The notes under the pieces were generated by a model. It did no database searches, was not told the DNA's origin, and was given only the letters and a program-made list of their open reading frames with translations. A program made the translations under genes and the position numbers. DNA of 64,000 bases, taken from assembly GCA_949878435.1 (NCBI GenBank), contig CATLAK010000011.1, forward strand, positions 1-64,000. Direction: 5' to 3'. How positions within the stretch are numbered: position 1 is the first letter of the stretch; each line of letters starts with the position of its first letter. Source of the DNA: an uncultured Lachnospiraceae bacterium (lineage in GTDB: Bacteria; Bacillota; Clostridia; Lachnospirales; Lachnospiraceae). Positions 26,535-36,509 of this stretch are shown here, one piece after another.

Positions 26535-27280
26535 ATGCTTTTTTCTTCAAGTGCTGATTCTTCAGCACTTGTTTCTTTTACCATAAGGGTGTTTGGCGCA
26601 GCCTGACATCCGCTGTTTTCCTCTTCTGCTTTAGGAACTTCTTCCTCCTGCTTTTTCTCTGCTTTTCCTGCTCCCTCTTCCTTTATCGCTTGTCCATCCT
26701 GTCCGTTTTCCTCGACTTCTCCACAGAACCTGCCGCAAAATTCCTTTTCCAGAATCAACCTGCTTATTCTGCGGTATACTTCCTGCTTTTGATGGCAAAT
26801 CATTACAATACATGCTGCCGCACAAGCCAGCAGCATAAAAATGAGTGCAAATATACGTACATCATTGCTCCCAGCACCGCTGACTACAATGCCCCCTGCC
26901 AGCACTAATGCGAGCACCGACAATACGATTGCATAAATCCCGGAATTTTGTTCCCTCACTCTGGCATAAAAGAAAAGATATTGATCTTTTCCGGTAATCT
27001 TCTCATTCAACTGGGTACGGATCTTCTCTACAAGTATTTCCTCCCCATTCTTGAAATCCAACGTGTTTTCGCCCCGCCACCTGATTTTCCATCCTGCTGT
27101 TTCATTATTTTTGCTGCCGCTGCTTTTCAACTCTGCGTATCTTTCCGATATGCGGGGGCGTAACTTCCCAATAAGGGAAGCTATCCCATTGATTAGCGCC
27201 GTAAACAGCTCAATGATTGCCACAAACAAATTCACAAAAGATTTTAAGAAGCTTTTAACCGCCTGATATACTCCATCCAT
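26531..27280 (-). CDS. Membrane protein of unknown function with acidic tail
   Basis: 249 residues. An N-terminal hydrophobic/amphipathic stretch (about 8-38), a central soluble part (about 45-110), two membrane segments (about 113-135 and 141-163), and a long Glu-rich disordered tail. No family recognised. The end of the gene contains an AAGTGCTGA/TCAGCACTT hairpin (26549-26570) that may terminate the convergent peptidase transcript. Confidence 0.7.
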   Translation of the reverse strand: MDGVYQAVKSFLKSFVNLFVAIIELFTALINGIASLIGKLRPRISERYAELKSSGSKNNETAGWKIRWRGENTLDFKNGEEILVEKIRTQLNEKITGKDQYLFFYARVREQNSGIYAIVLSVLALVLAGGIVVSGAGSNDVRIFALIFMLLACAAACIVMICHQKQEVYRRISRLILEKEFCGRFCGEVEENGQDGQAIKEEGAGKAEKKQEEEVPKAEEENSGCQAAPNTLMVKETSAEESALEEKSI

Positions 27281-27313
27281 GTATGTATTTCCTCTCCGTT
27301 TATGTATTTTTGC

Positions 27314-27353
27314 AAAATGCCGTTGCTAAAGAACGTAGCGTAACGGCATTTTA
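27314..27353. terminator. Bidirectional terminator
   Basis: AAAATGCCGTTGCTA / TAGCGTAACGGCATTTT with A-tract before and T-tract after, between two minus-strand genes. Confidence 0.75.
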
Positions 27354-27451
27354 TTGTTATCAGTATTCAATTTTTTTCAAGCATCTTATTGATATTAAAT
27401 GCTGGCAAGACTACGCATTCCATACCGGGCTGCGCTGTTAAAAGCGAAACC

Positions 27452-27835
27452 TCACTCCTCATATATGGCATTAAAATTGCAATTCATTCCGGGTAACCCC
27501 TCCATCAACTTAAATCCACTCACGTCCGCATCTTTATAAAGCCACCAGCACACATGCTCATCTTTTGTAATATCCCTTTTTACACCTCTAGGACTTTTAG
27601 GCTTCCTACCCAATTCAAAATATGACTTAAAATCATTCAAAGTCACCTCACGATTATCATCAGCCTTTCGCTCTACAGCTCTGTATGCCAGCAACTTATC
27701 ATAATTATATTTAACTGTATCCGGCAATTCTAATTCATGATTAAGCAATTTATCTCTTAAAACAGCAGGAAACCTCATATACAGTTCTTTATCCAGACAC
27801 ATGTACCCGCATCCACCTTTTGTATTCTGTCGCAT
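27452..27835 (-). CDS. Protein of unknown function
   Basis: 127 residues (116 if the ATG at codon 12 is used). Soluble, charged, mixed helical, no membrane segment. Contains WWLYKDADVSGFKLMEGLPG near the C-terminus. Not recognised. Own AT-rich upstream region and terminator, so monocistronic. Lies in the interruption between rplQ and ecfA1. Confidence 0.65.
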   Translation of the reverse strand: MRQNTKGGCGYMCLDKELYMRFPAVLRDKLLNHELELPDTVKYNYDKLLAYRAVERKADDNREVTLNDFKSYFELGRKPKSPRGVKRDITKDEHVCWWLYKDADVSGFKLMEGLPGMNCNFNAIYEE

Positions 27836-28008
27836 TATCCTTTAATTTTCAAAATTTCCATTGCAAATCTAAGCATTTGCATGACTTTATATTAACATAA
27901 AATAAATGGTAAAGATAGTATGAATCCATATTATTTTTATTGGTATGCTGTAGATATATATTCCTTAGCATTTCCTTCTAATAGCATATTATTCGAGTGC
28001 TTTTATAT

Positions 28009-28039
28009 TAAAGAAATCCCCGCATTTCCATGCGGGGAT
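28009..28039 (-). terminator. Terminator of the S10-spc-alpha superoperon
   Basis: Minus strand ATCCCCGCA-TGGAAA-TGCGGGGAT then TTCTTTAATA, 14 nt after the rplQ stop. Confidence 0.85.
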
Positions 28040-28052
28040 CCAATCTTACCTC

Positions 28053-28589
28053 TTATACTAACTCAAGCACTACTTCCATAGCGCCGTCGCCCTTACGCTG
28101 ACCAATCTTGATGATTCTCGTGTAACCGCCGTTGCGGCTTGCGTATTTAGGACCGTACTCGTCGAACAGCTTAGCGACTAAGTCTGCTTCCTTCGTGCCT
28201 CTCTTCTTTCCTGCATTGGTTGTAGGAACTTCAGTCACAGGGTATAAAACCTTGAGCATCTGATGTCTTGCATGCAGTCTGGAAGGAAGGTCTTTCTTGA
28301 TTTCCTTGTCCACTGTCTCGAACTTGGTAACTTTCTTTCCGTCAACTACTTCTTTTACTCTCTTTCCGTCTTTGTCCTTTACAGGAACCTTTGCGGAAAC
28401 GGTAACTGTCTCATAATTGTCTTTTTCTTTTACTGCAAGTGCGATAAGACCGTCAACGATTTTCTGTACTTCCTTTGCCCTTGCCTGTGTGGTAACGATT
28501 TTGCCATTGTAGATAAGTGCTGTTACCTGGTTTCTAAGTAATGCTTTTCTCTGGTCAGATCTTTTGCCCAGCTTTCTGTATTTTGCCAT
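28053..28589 (-). CDS. rplQ: 50S ribosomal protein L17, with insertion
   Basis: 178 residues against about 113-130 in most bacteria. The N-terminal core (GKRSDQRKALLRNQVTALI) and C-terminal core (NGGYTRIIKIG.R.GDGA.M..EL) are normal. The extra residues lie between about 55 and 105 and are very charged (VPVKDKDGKRVKEVVDGKK). Last gene of the superoperon. Confidence 0.97.
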   Translation of the reverse strand: MAKYRKLGKRSDQRKALLRNQVTALIYNGKIVTTQARAKEVQKIVDGLIALAVKEKDNYETVTVSAKVPVKDKDGKRVKEVVDGKKVTKFETVDKEIKKDLPSRLHARHQMLKVLYPVTEVPTTNAGKKRGTKEADLVAKLFDEYGPKYASRNGGYTRIIKIGQRKGDGAMEVVLELV

Positions 28590-28750
28590 TTTTCGGCTCC
28601 TTTCTCAATGGGTCTATGCCCTTCATGGTACATCCGGCAACGCTCTTTGGGCTTATTTACCGAATGCAGTTTTCTTCCATTTATGAGAACGCACAGCGAA
28701 CTCTTTGGATTTACCGCTTTGCGCATCACACAACCTATTTATGAACAGAA

Positions 28751-29710
28751 TTAAACCTCATCGCTTGGATTAAGCTGTAATCCTAATTCCTTCAGCTTTG
28801 CAAGAACCTCTTCCAATGACTTGCGTCCTAAGTTGCGGACCTTCATCATATCTTCTGAGGTCTTGTTCGTCAGTTCTTCCACCGTATTGATACCGGCTCT
28901 CTTTAAACAATTGTAGGAACGAACAGACAATTCTAACTCGTCAATGCTCATTTCCAATACTTTTTCCTTCTCATCCTCTTCCTTCTCTACCATAACCTCT
29001 GCAGTCTTGGCATTTTCGGATAAATCAATGAAAAGTCCTAAATGTTCGCTGAGTACTTTTGCAGCCAGGCTGACTGCCTCGTCAGGTACCAGTGTGCCGT
29101 TTGTATAGACGTCCAATGTCAGCTTATCAAAATCTGTAATCTGTCCGACACGTGTGTTTTCAACGGTTACATTCACTCTCTCAACAGGTGTATAGATGGA
29201 GTCAATCGCAATCACACCGATAGGAAGATCGTCGCTCTTATTCTTATCCGCACTTACATAACCTCTTCCTTTGGTAATGGTAAGTTCCATGTACAGCTTG
29301 GTACTCTTGCCGCTCAAGGTTGCGATCGTGAGTTCAGGATTCAGTATTTCGATGTCCTGATCACACTGAATGTCTGACGCCTTAACGACGCCCTCGCCCT
29401 CGTATTCGATGTATGCGGTTTTCGGTTCGTTTGTATCGCTGTTATTTCTGATTGCAAGGCTCTTGATGTTCATGATGATTTCAGTCACATCTTCTTTGAC
29501 GCCTTCAATGGAACTGAACTCATGAAGCACGCCTTCAATCTTGACCTGGCTTACAGCAGCGCCAGGAAGTGAAGAGAGCATAATTCTTCTAAGTGAATTA
29601 CCAAGTGTAATACCGTAACCTCTTTCCAGAGGCTCTACGACAAATCTGCCATACTTTTCATCCTCAGAGATTTCTGCTACCTCAATATTTGGTCTTTCGA
29701 AATCAAACAT
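28751..29710 (-). CDS. rpoA: RNA polymerase alpha subunit
   Basis: 319 residues. NTD (1-230) with [26 protein letters not shown], dimerisation and assembly domain. CTD from about 250 with [13 protein letters not shown] and [12 protein letters not shown], which bind UP elements and activators. Confidence 0.99.
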   Translation of the reverse strand: MFDFERPNIEVAEISEDEKYGRFVVEPLERGYGITLGNSLRRIMLSSLPGAAVSQVKIEGVLHEFSSIEGVKEDVTEIIMNIKSLAIRNNSDTNEPKTAYIEYEGEGVVKASDIQCDQDIEILNPELTIATLSGKSTKLYMELTITKGRGYVSADKNKSDDLPIGVIAIDSIYTPVERVNVTVENTRVGQITDFDKLTLDVYTNGTLVPDEAVSLAAKVLSEHLGLFIDLSENAKTAEVMVEKEEDEKEKVLEMSIDELELSVRSYNCLKRAGINTVEELTNKTSEDMMKVRNLGRKSLEEVLAKLKELGLQLNPSDEV

Positions 29711-29740
29711 TGCAAATACCCTCCTTTACGAACAATACAG

Positions 29741-29780
29741 ATGCACTTAGACAGCGCATAACGCTGTCTAAAGCATCTTT
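29741..29780 (-). other. Hairpin between rpsD and rpoA
   Basis: AGATGCTTTAGACAGCG / CGCTGTCTAAGTGCATCT, 17-bp stem with one mismatch, no T-run on the transcribed strand. It may be an mRNA processing or stabilising element rather than a terminator. Confidence 0.6.
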
Positions 29781-29787
29781 TATAGGT

Positions 29788-30381
29788 TTATTTAGAATAT
29801 AACTCGACGATAAGCATTTCATTTACGGGAACGTCAATCATCTCTCTTGTAGGAAGGTTCTTAACAGTACCCTTCAACGCTTCCTGGTCCACGTCTATCC
29901 ATTCAGGAACCAGTCTTCCTGCTGTCACTTCAAGGATATCTTTATATCTCTGTAAGGATTTGGATTTTTCTCTGATTTCGATCACATCTCCTGCCTTAAC
30001 CAAATAGGAAGGGATTTGAACCGGTTTGCCATTTACCAGCACATGCTGATGACCGACTACCTGTCTTGCCTCTCTTCTGGTTCTGGCAAATCCCATACGG
30101 AATATCACACTGTCAAGTCTGCTTTCCAGCATGACCATCAGGTTTTCACCTGTCATTCCTTTCATTCTATCAGCTTTCTTGTAATAATTTCTGAAAGGTT
30201 TCTCAAGCACGCCGTAGATGAATTTCGCTTTCTGCTTTTCGCGAAGCTGAAGACCATATTCACTTACTTTCTTGCCTGCTCTTGCATTTGTTCTGTTTGA
30301 CTTCTTGTCATATCCCAAAAATACAGGATCAAGACCAAGCGATCTGCATCTTTTTAATACCGGAACTCTGTTTACTGCCAT
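29788..30381 (-). CDS. rpsD: 30S ribosomal protein S4
   Basis: 197 residues. S4 domain near 85-150 ([29 protein letters not shown]). No N-terminal zinc cysteines (C- form; single Cys near 12). Encoded within the alpha operon between rpsK and rpoA. Confidence 0.98.
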   Translation of the reverse strand: MAVNRVPVLKRCRSLGLDPVFLGYDKKSNRTNARAGKKVSEYGLQLREKQKAKFIYGVLEKPFRNYYKKADRMKGMTGENLMVMLESRLDSVIFRMGFARTRREARQVVGHQHVLVNGKPVQIPSYLVKAGDVIEIREKSKSLQRYKDILEVTAGRLVPEWIDVDQEALKGTVKNLPTREMIDVPVNEMLIVELYSK

Positions 30382-30457
30382 TTTATTTTCCTCCTGTTAT
30401 TGTTTACAGCGCTAAGAGCGCCTTCTTCCAACGATTCCTTATTGATAACACTTTTGA

Positions 30458-30856
30458 CTATACACGACGGCGCTTAGGCGGACGGCATCCATTGTGAGGA
30501 ACGGGTGTCACGTCTCTGATGCTTGTTACTTCCAGTCCGCATGCAGAAAGTGCACGGATTGCTGCTTCACGTCCTGAACCAGGTCCCTTTACCATAACAT
30601 CTACCGTCTTAAGACCATGTATCAGAGCTGCCTTGGTAGCTGTCTCAGCTGCCATCTGCGCTGCATATGGAGTAGATTTCCTTGAACCTCTGAATCCAAG
30701 ACCGCCGGCACTTGCCCAGCTTAAAGCATTTCCTTCATTGTCTGTCAATGTAACAATCGTGTTGTTAAATGAAGACTGGATATGTGCCTGTCCATGTTCA
30801 ACGTTTTTCTTGACACGTTTTTTTGTCACTTTTTTCGTAACTTTTTTTGCTGCCAT
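30458..30856 (-). CDS. rpsK: 30S ribosomal protein S11
   Basis: 132 residues, with [20 protein letters not shown] and C-terminal [13 protein letters not shown]. Lys-rich N-terminal extension ([14 protein letters not shown]). Confidence 0.99.
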   Translation of the reverse strand: MAAKKVTKKVTKKRVKKNVEHGQAHIQSSFNNTIVTLTDNEGNALSWASAGGLGFRGSRKSTPYAAQMAAETATKAALIHGLKTVDVMVKGPGSGREAAIRALSACGLEVTSIRDVTPVPHNGCRPPKRRRV

Positions 30857-30946
30857 TTAAACTAACCTACTTTCTTCAAAATCATTGTGAATTGTTTCAA
30901 AACTGCCTGCTTTTGACATCCGCCAAAAAACCTTCTATTGCTAAGA

Positions 30947-31315
30947 TTATTTCTTCTTGTTAGCAACGGTTCTCTTAGGTCCTTTTCTTGTTCTTGCGTT
31001 TGTCTTTGTCTTCTGTCCACGTACAGGAAGACCTTTCCTATGGCGTATACCTCTGTAGCATCCGATTTCCTGAAGTCTCTTGATGTTCATGGCAACTTCT
31101 CTTCTCAAGTCACCTTCAACCATGTAACCAGCGTCAATCACTTCGCTGATTCTCTTGACTTCATCATCCGTCAGCTCTCTGACACGAGTATCAGGATTAA
31201 CCTTTGCCTGTGCTAAAATCTTATTAGAACTTGCTCTTCCGATTCCATAAACATAGGTCAAACCAATTTCTACACGTTTTTCTCTGGGTAAGTCAACACC
31301 TGCAATACGAGCCAT
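30947..31315 (-). CDS. rpsM: 30S ribosomal protein S13
   Basis: 122 residues, [20 protein letters not shown] start and [20 protein letters not shown] near the C-terminus. Confidence 0.99.
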   Translation of the reverse strand: MARIAGVDLPREKRVEIGLTYVYGIGRASSNKILAQAKVNPDTRVRELTDDEVKRISEVIDAGYMVEGDLRREVAMNIKRLQEIGCYRGIRHRKGLPVRGQKTKTNARTRKGPKRTVANKKK

Positions 31316-31568
31316 TTACATTTCCTCCATTTTCTTTTGCGCATATCTTATGCGCTGATACTAATTGATTGGGGTAATTTTAACCCAACCGGATTTCACC
31401 GATCTTACGCGAATACATTACATTCAGAATCTCTGCATGTAAATCCATCACGAACCAAGAAGTAATCACTAAGGCTCTTTTGTACAATTATATAAATCAG
31501 TACAGCTCCCGCTGCACTGCAGCCGCTTCATAATAATTGGACAAGAACCCTTCTGCTTTAGCAGTGGA
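31316..31568 (-). other. Gap between rpmJ and rpsM without gene
   Basis: 253 nt, unusually long for this operon. Holds a GCGCATA-tct-TATGCGC hairpin (31342-31358) close to rpsM and a TGCAGTGCAGCGGGAGC stretch near rpmJ. No ORF. Could be a translation-control leader for the alpha operon, but I see no known motif. Confidence 0.4.
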
Positions 31569-31682
31569 TTATCCTTGTCTCTGTTTGTGCTTCGGATTCT
31601 CACAGATTACTCTGATGCGTCCTTTTCTCTTGATGATTTTGCACTTTTCGCAAATCGGTTTTACTGATGATCTAACCTTCAT
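31569..31682 (-). CDS. rpmJ: 50S ribosomal protein L36
   Basis: 37 residues, [15 protein letters not shown] ... [13 protein letters not shown]. Zinc ribbon C11, C14, C27, H32 (zinc-binding form). GGAGG 7 nt upstream. Too short for standard ORF lists. Confidence 0.98.
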   Translation of the reverse strand: MKVRSSVKPICEKCKIIKRKGRIRVICENPKHKQRQG

Positions 31683-31776
31683 GTTAAACCCTCCTTTCAA
31701 AAAAGACCGTTTTACATTATAGCATGATATATTTACAAATGCAAGTATTTTCTTACATTTGATATGCTTTCCGCAA

Positions 31777-31995
31777 TTACTTATCTCTCCAGATGATTCT
31801 GCCTTTGCTTAAGTCATATGGTGATAATTCCAAAGTGACCTTATCGCCGGGAAGGATACGGATAAAATTCTGTCTTAACTTTCCGCTAATATGCGCTAAC
31901 ACCCTGTGTCCATTTTCAAGTTCCACCTGGAACATGGTGTTGGGGAGCTTCTCCACTACAGTTCCTTCAATTTCAATTACATCAGCTTTTGACAT
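31777..31995 (-). CDS. infA: Translation initiation factor IF-1
   Basis: 72 residues, [18 protein letters not shown], full-length S1-like OB fold. Position between map/KOW gene and rpmJ is canonical. Confidence 0.99.
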   Translation of the reverse strand: MSKADVIEIEGTVVEKLPNTMFQVELENGHRVLAHISGKLRQNFIRILPGDKVTLELSPYDLSKGRIIWRDK

Positions 31996-32006
31996 GCGTT
32001 ACCTCC

Positions 32007-32294
32007 TTAACATAGGGCATCCTCCTGTTTTTGATACCCTTTTTCCATTCTTACTTTAATAGCATACTTGATCTCTTCATTATATATGATATTCTGGTTT
32101 CTTATTTTCTCCAGCAGGTTCTCATCAAGGTCTGTCTTTACCAGCTGCAGATGCTTCTTTTTCTTCTTTTTAGGGTTATCTGCCGTCCTTGCTTTTCCGT
32201 CTGCAAGATAGGCAAACTCTCCCTCTTCCCGAACGATTACATACATCTGCCCTTTATCATGCCCTGCCTTGGAGATGGCAAACATTCCTGTCAT
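32007..32294 (-). CDS. KOW-domain RNA-binding protein
   Basis: 95 residues from MTGMFAISKAGHDKG (GGAGG 6 nt upstream). KOW-like beta strands in the first 45 residues (KGQMYVIVREEGEFAYLADG), then a basic KKKKKKH segment. This small protein, related to L14e-like KOW proteins, is often found between map and infA in Clostridia. It presumably binds RNA or the ribosome; the exact role is not known to me. Confidence 0.85.
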   Translation of the reverse strand: MTGMFAISKAGHDKGQMYVIVREEGEFAYLADGKARTADNPKKKKKKHLQLVKTDLDENLLEKIRNQNIIYNEEIKYAIKVRMEKGYQKQEDALC

Positions 32295-32327
32295 AGATTC
32301 CTCCATTTGCACAGACCTTAACCTGCA

Positions 32328-33098
32328 TCAGATTAAAGTCTGATCTGGAAGCAGCGTTAAGATTTCCGGATCTCCTTCCGTAATGAGCACTGTATTTTCG
32401 TAGTGTGCAGAAAGGGAACCATCCTCTGTCACCACCGTCCAGTCATCATCCAGCCATTCCACATAGCAGCTTCCCATATTGATCATAGGCTCTATTGCAA
32501 GCGTCATACCGGGGCGGAGCCTTATTCCCTTCCTCCACTGACGGAAGTTAGGAATCTGCGGCTCCTCATGAAGGTGCGTGCCAATTCCATGACCCACCAG
32601 ATCTCTCACGATACCATAGCCATATTGGCTGCAATAAGCATCAATAGCATTTGAAATATCATGCAGGTGACATCCTGCCCTGGCATATTTGATTCCTTCA
32701 AAGAAGCTCTGTTTCGTAACTTCGATCAGCTTTGCTGCCTGCGCGCTCACCCTGCCCACAGGGTAAGTGCGCGCAGCGTCAGAGTGATATCCCTTATAAA
32801 TAAGCCCCGCATCCAGGCTGACGATATCGCCTTCCATAAGAATCCTTTCCTTGGATGGAATCCCGTGGACCACTTCATCATTTACAGAGACACATATAGA
32901 TGCCGGATAACCGTTATAATTCAGAAAATTAGGCACACATCCGTAGCTGCGAATCAGGTTTTCTCCCAAATGATCGATTTCCCAAGTGGATATTCCCGGT
33001 TTAATTGCTTCTCCCAGCTTTAAATGAACCTCCGCAAGAATTTTGCAGGATTCACGCATCAGCTCAATTTCTCTTTCTGATTTAATCGTTACAGCCAT
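32328..33098 (-). CDS. map: Type I methionine aminopeptidase
   Basis: 256 residues. Metal ligands in SLDAGLIYKGYHSDAART (two Asp), GHGIGTHLHEEP (His), TLAIEP (Glu) and TVVTEDGSLSAHYENT (Glu). Removes initiator Met from nascent chains. Downstream of adk, as in other Firmicutes spc operons. Confidence 0.97.
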   Translation of the reverse strand: MAVTIKSEREIELMRESCKILAEVHLKLGEAIKPGISTWEIDHLGENLIRSYGCVPNFLNYNGYPASICVSVNDEVVHGIPSKERILMEGDIVSLDAGLIYKGYHSDAARTYPVGRVSAQAAKLIEVTKQSFFEGIKYARAGCHLHDISNAIDAYCSQYGYGIVRDLVGHGIGTHLHEEPQIPNFRQWRKGIRLRPGMTLAIEPMINMGSCYVEWLDDDWTVVTEDGSLSAHYENTVLITEGDPEILTLLPDQTLI

Positions 33099-33114
33099 TT
33101 GAAATCCTTGCCTT

Positions 33115-33756
33115 TCAACCTAAGATAGACACGATTGCTGCAAATACATCTTTCATATCTGCCGTGCCGTCTACCGTCTTTAAGATTCCCTTGGCGCTGT
33201 AAAAATCAATCAATGGCTGTGTCTGCTTATGGTAAACATCAAGGCGGTTTCCAACCGTTTCCGGCTTGTCATCATCCCGAAGCACCAGCTCCTTCCCGCA
33301 GGCATCACAGATTCCTTCCTTTTTCGGTGGAATATGTTCTACATGGTACGTAGCGCCGCAGCTTAAGCAGGCACGTCTGCCGCCCATTCTCTTAATGATA
33401 TTTTCGTCCGGCACATCCACATTGATAGCGAAATCAATCTTATCATCAATCTCCTCCAATGCCTTGTCGAGAACCTGCGCCTGCGGAATCGTCCTCGGGA
33501 ATCCGTCCAGCACATACCCATTCTGGCAGTCATCCTTTGCAACCCTGTCAAGCAGAATCTTCACCGTCAGCTCATCCGGCACCAAAAGCCCCTGATCCAT
33601 ATACTTTTTCGCTTCCATTCCAAGTTCCGTGCCATTTTTGATATTTGCCCTGAAAATATCACCTGTGGAAATATGCGGAACATGATATTTATCTGCAATC
33701 ATTTTTGCCTGTGTGCCTTTACCGGCGCCAGGCGCACCTAACATAATTATTTTCAT
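33115..33756 (-). CDS. adk: Adenylate kinase
   Basis: 213 residues from MKIIMLGAPGAGKGTQ (GGAGG 5 nt upstream). P-loop GAPGAGKG, NMP-binding STGDIFR, LID domain with four zinc cysteines (CLSCGATYH ... ICDACGKE). Long, zinc-LID form typical of Gram-positives. Confidence 0.98.
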   Translation of the reverse strand: MKIIMLGAPGAGKGTQAKMIADKYHVPHISTGDIFRANIKNGTELGMEAKKYMDQGLLVPDELTVKILLDRVAKDDCQNGYVLDGFPRTIPQAQVLDKALEEIDDKIDFAINVDVPDENIIKRMGGRRACLSCGATYHVEHIPPKKEGICDACGKELVLRDDDKPETVGNRLDVYHKQTQPLIDFYSAKGILKTVDGTADMKDVFAAIVSILG

Positions 33757-33774
33757 CCTTTCCTCCATCCCGAA

Positions 33775-33985
33775 GCGTTTTACGCTGAGGCGACGAGCGA
33801 AATATCAAATTTCGCTCTGCCATCACAGAATTTGTGACGCTTCGCCACAAATTCTTGGATGAATAAATTGCTATCAAGCAATTTATTCATCCTGATTTCC
33901 CTCTCATGCTAATATAGAGGCAAAAGAAAAGCTGCGCTCTATGCGCCCCGGCTTTTCTTTAACCTCTAATATATTTAGTACCAAA
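33775..33985 (-). repeat. Stack of hairpins between secY and adk
   Basis: Four consecutive inverted repeats in about 200 nt: AGCGTTTTACGCT region; GAGCGAAAT / ATTTCGCTC (33804-33826); AGAATTTGTG / CACAAATTCT (33836-33864); GGATGAATAAATTGCT / AGCAATTTATTCATCC (33867-33893); and a larger TAATATAGAGG-AAAGAAAAGC / GCTTTTCTTTAACCTCTAATAT (33911-33975). None has a proper terminator T-run on the minus strand. Looks like dispersed intergenic hairpin elements inserted in the operon. Confidence 0.6.
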
Positions 33986-33992
33986 CGACTCA

Positions 33993-35306
33993 TTAGTCAT
34001 TTAAGAATCCTTTATAATTACGTACCAGCATCTGTGATTCGATCTGCTTGATCGTCTCAAGTACTACACTGACGATAATGATCAGACTGGTTCCTCCAAA
34101 GGTAACCTGTGCGCCAAATATACCATTAAACAAAAATGGCACTACACATACGATCGTAAGACCTGCCGCTCCGATGAAGATAATGTAATTCAGGATCTTT
34201 GTCAAATATTCACTGGTTGGCTTACCGGGTCTGATACCGGGGATAAATCCACCCTGTTTTTTCATATTCTCTGCAATCTCTATTGGGTTGAACGTAATAG
34301 AGGTATAGAAATAAGCAAAGAAAATAACCAAAATGATATACACAAGTAAACCAATAGAATAAACAGGCTCTGACGGCTTACACCAGTTACCCGAATTTAA
34401 TCCCTTAAGAATCTGTCCCCACACGCCGCCGCCATTGTAATTGAAAAAGCTGCTGACGATAATGGGCAGCTGCATCAGGGATGATGCAAAGATAATGGGA
34501 ATAACGCCTGCAGTGTTGATCTTTAAGGGAATGGAAGAGGTCTGTCCTCCTACCATTTTTCTTCCCTGTACCTTTTTCGCATACTGCACAGGAATCTTGC
34601 GGACACCGTCATTCAAAATAATGACCATAATAACCATAGCCACTATAATGGCAAGAATAATAATTGCCGCTACGGCTCCTACCGCAATTGCCTTTCCGAA
34701 CACGAATTGCTCAAACAGCTGATCGATATCCTGCGGTATCCTCGAAATGATATTGATAATCAACACGATGGAAATACCGTTTCCCACGCCCTTTTCCGTA
34801 ATCCGCTCCCCTATCCACATAAGGAAAGCACTGCCTGCTGTAAGCGCTGTGATAACCGTAATCACGCTTAGAGCATTCTTCTCTTTGAGCATGTTTCCGC
34901 TCCAGAACGCTGCCGCCATTGCGGAAGCCTCTATCAAGGCAAGTCCCACAGTCACATAACGGGTGATGGAAGCAATCTTCTTTCTTCCGTCCTCGCCCTC
35001 CTTCTGCATCTCTTCCAGCTTCGGAATCGCAATCGTCAGAAGCTGCATGATAATGGAGGATGTGATATAGGGCGTAATGTTAAGGGCAAGAATGGACATT
35101 CTTTCAAATGATCCGCCTGTAAATGCGTTGAAAAAGCTGAAATCATCGCCCACCTTCTGGTTGAACCAGTTTAAAAATTCCTGCGTCCTTACACCCGGCA
35201 CAGGCAGCTGTGATCCTAAGCGAATCACAACCAGCATGCCTAATGTGAACAATAGCTTGTTTCTTATTTCTTTGATTTTAAATGCGTTCTTTAGGGTTGT
35301 AAGCAT
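33993..35306 (-). CDS. secY: Preprotein translocase subunit SecY
   Basis: 437 residues, ten membrane segments. GSQLPVPGV near 31, YITSSIIMQLL (TM2, lateral gate), GGFIPGIRPGKPT (cytoplasmic loop). Pore of the Sec channel. Confidence 0.99.
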   Translation of the reverse strand: MLTTLKNAFKIKEIRNKLLFTLGMLVVIRLGSQLPVPGVRTQEFLNWFNQKVGDDFSFFNAFTGGSFERMSILALNITPYITSSIIMQLLTIAIPKLEEMQKEGEDGRKKIASITRYVTVGLALIEASAMAAAFWSGNMLKEKNALSVITVITALTAGSAFLMWIGERITEKGVGNGISIVLIINIISRIPQDIDQLFEQFVFGKAIAVGAVAAIIILAIIVAMVIMVIILNDGVRKIPVQYAKKVQGRKMVGGQTSSIPLKINTAGVIPIIFASSLMQLPIIVSSFFNYNGGGVWGQILKGLNSGNWCKPSEPVYSIGLLVYIILVIFFAYFYTSITFNPIEIAENMKKQGGFIPGIRPGKPTSEYLTKILNYIIFIGAAGLTIVCVVPFLFNGIFGAQVTFGGTSLIIIVSVVLETIKQIESQMLVRNYKGFLND

Positions 35307-35307
35307 A

Positions 35308-35757
35308 TTACATCACCTCTACAGTTCCACCAGCAGCTTCAATTTTTTCTTTTGCGGATGCACTGAAAGCATTTGCCTTTACTGTAAGCTTCTTGGTAAT
35401 TTCTCCATTTCCGAGGATCTTGACGCCGTCTTTCGGATTTTTAACGATACCGCTTTCCATCAACGCTTCAACGTCTACCACAGCACCGTCTTCAAATCTG
35501 TCATTGAGTACAGCCAAGTTAATACCAACGATATCCTTTGAGCTTGGGCAGGTAAACCCTCTCTTGGGGATTCTTCTGTATAAAGGCATCTGACCACCTT
35601 CAAAGCCCGGTCTCGGTGCTCCTGAACGAGCCTTCTGACCCTTGTGACCCTTACCGGCTGTCTTACCGTTTCCTGATCCGTGTCCACGACCTCTTCTAAA
35701 ATTATCATTATGCTTAGAACCTTCTGCAGGTCTTAAAGTTGATAATTCAATACTCAT
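35308..35757 (-). CDS. rplO: 50S ribosomal protein L15
   Basis: 149 residues from ATG 35757 (GGAGG 8 nt). [26 protein letters not shown] is the typical glycine/arginine-rich N-terminus. One nt from secY. Confidence 0.98.
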   Translation of the reverse strand: MSIELSTLRPAEGSKHNDNFRRGRGHGSGNGKTAGKGHKGQKARSGAPRPGFEGGQMPLYRRIPKRGFTCPSSKDIVGINLAVLNDRFEDGAVVDVEALMESGIVKNPKDGVKILGNGEITKKLTVKANAFSASAKEKIEAAGGTVEVM

Positions 35758-35779
35758 TGCTGACACCTCCTTATCTTCA

Positions 35780-35968
35780 TTAAACTTCTTCTACTTTAAC
35801 TAAATGTCTGATCTGCTGGATCTGACCTCTTGTAGCTGCATTGTCAGGCAGCACGATCGACTTATTCAGCTTTCTAAGTCCCATAGAATTAACGGTAGCT
35901 TTATGCTTGGGAACTGCTCCGATAGGAGACTTAACTAAAGTAATCTTTAACATTTTCTGATCTGCCAT
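35780..35968 (-). CDS. rpmD: 50S ribosomal protein L30
   Basis: 62 residues, [20 protein letters not shown], full length. Confidence 0.98.
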   Translation of the reverse strand: MADQKMLKITLVKSPIGAVPKHKATVNSMGLRKLNKSIVLPDNAATRGQIQQIRHLVKVEEV

Positions 35969-35982
35969 CTTATCGTCCCCTC

Positions 35983-36492
35983 CTATGCCATAATCTCTTC
36001 TACAGATTTTCCGCGCTTTCTGGCTACTTCTTCAGGTGTCTTAAGCGCATTTAAACCTGCAATCGTTGCAAGTACAACGTTCTGCTTGTTGTTGGATCCC
36101 AGTGACTTCGTACGGATATTCTTGATGCCGGCAAGTTCACAGACAATACGCGCAGGACCGCCTGCGATGATACCTGTACCTTCGGGAGCCTTCTTTAAAA
36201 GAACGGAAGCAGAACCGAATTTTCCTGTGAAATCATGTGTGATACTCTTATTGTCATCAATTGCTACAGAAACCAGATGCTTGATGGCATCCTCTTTTCC
36301 TTTGCGGATTGCCTCAGGAATTTCTGTTGCCTTACCAAGACCAGCGCCTACATGACCGTTCATGTCTCCAACTACTACCAGGGCTGTAAAACGCATGTTG
36401 CGGCCTCCCTTAACAACCTTGGTTACTCGCTTGATGGAAACAACTTTTTCGGTTAATTCCATGCCGCTGACATCGATAATTGTATGTCTCAT
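35983..36492 (-). CDS. rpsE: 30S ribosomal protein S5
   Basis: 169 residues. [21 protein letters not shown] (dsRBD-like) and [19 protein letters not shown]. Confidence 0.99.
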   Translation of the reverse strand: MRHTIIDVSGMELTEKVVSIKRVTKVVKGGRNMRFTALVVVGDMNGHVGAGLGKATEIPEAIRKGKEDAIKHLVSVAIDDNKSITHDFTGKFGSASVLLKKAPEGTGIIAGGPARIVCELAGIKNIRTKSLGSNNKQNVVLATIAGLNALKTPEEVARKRGKSVEEIMA

Positions 36493-36509
36493 GTTAAGTT
36501 TCTCCCTTC

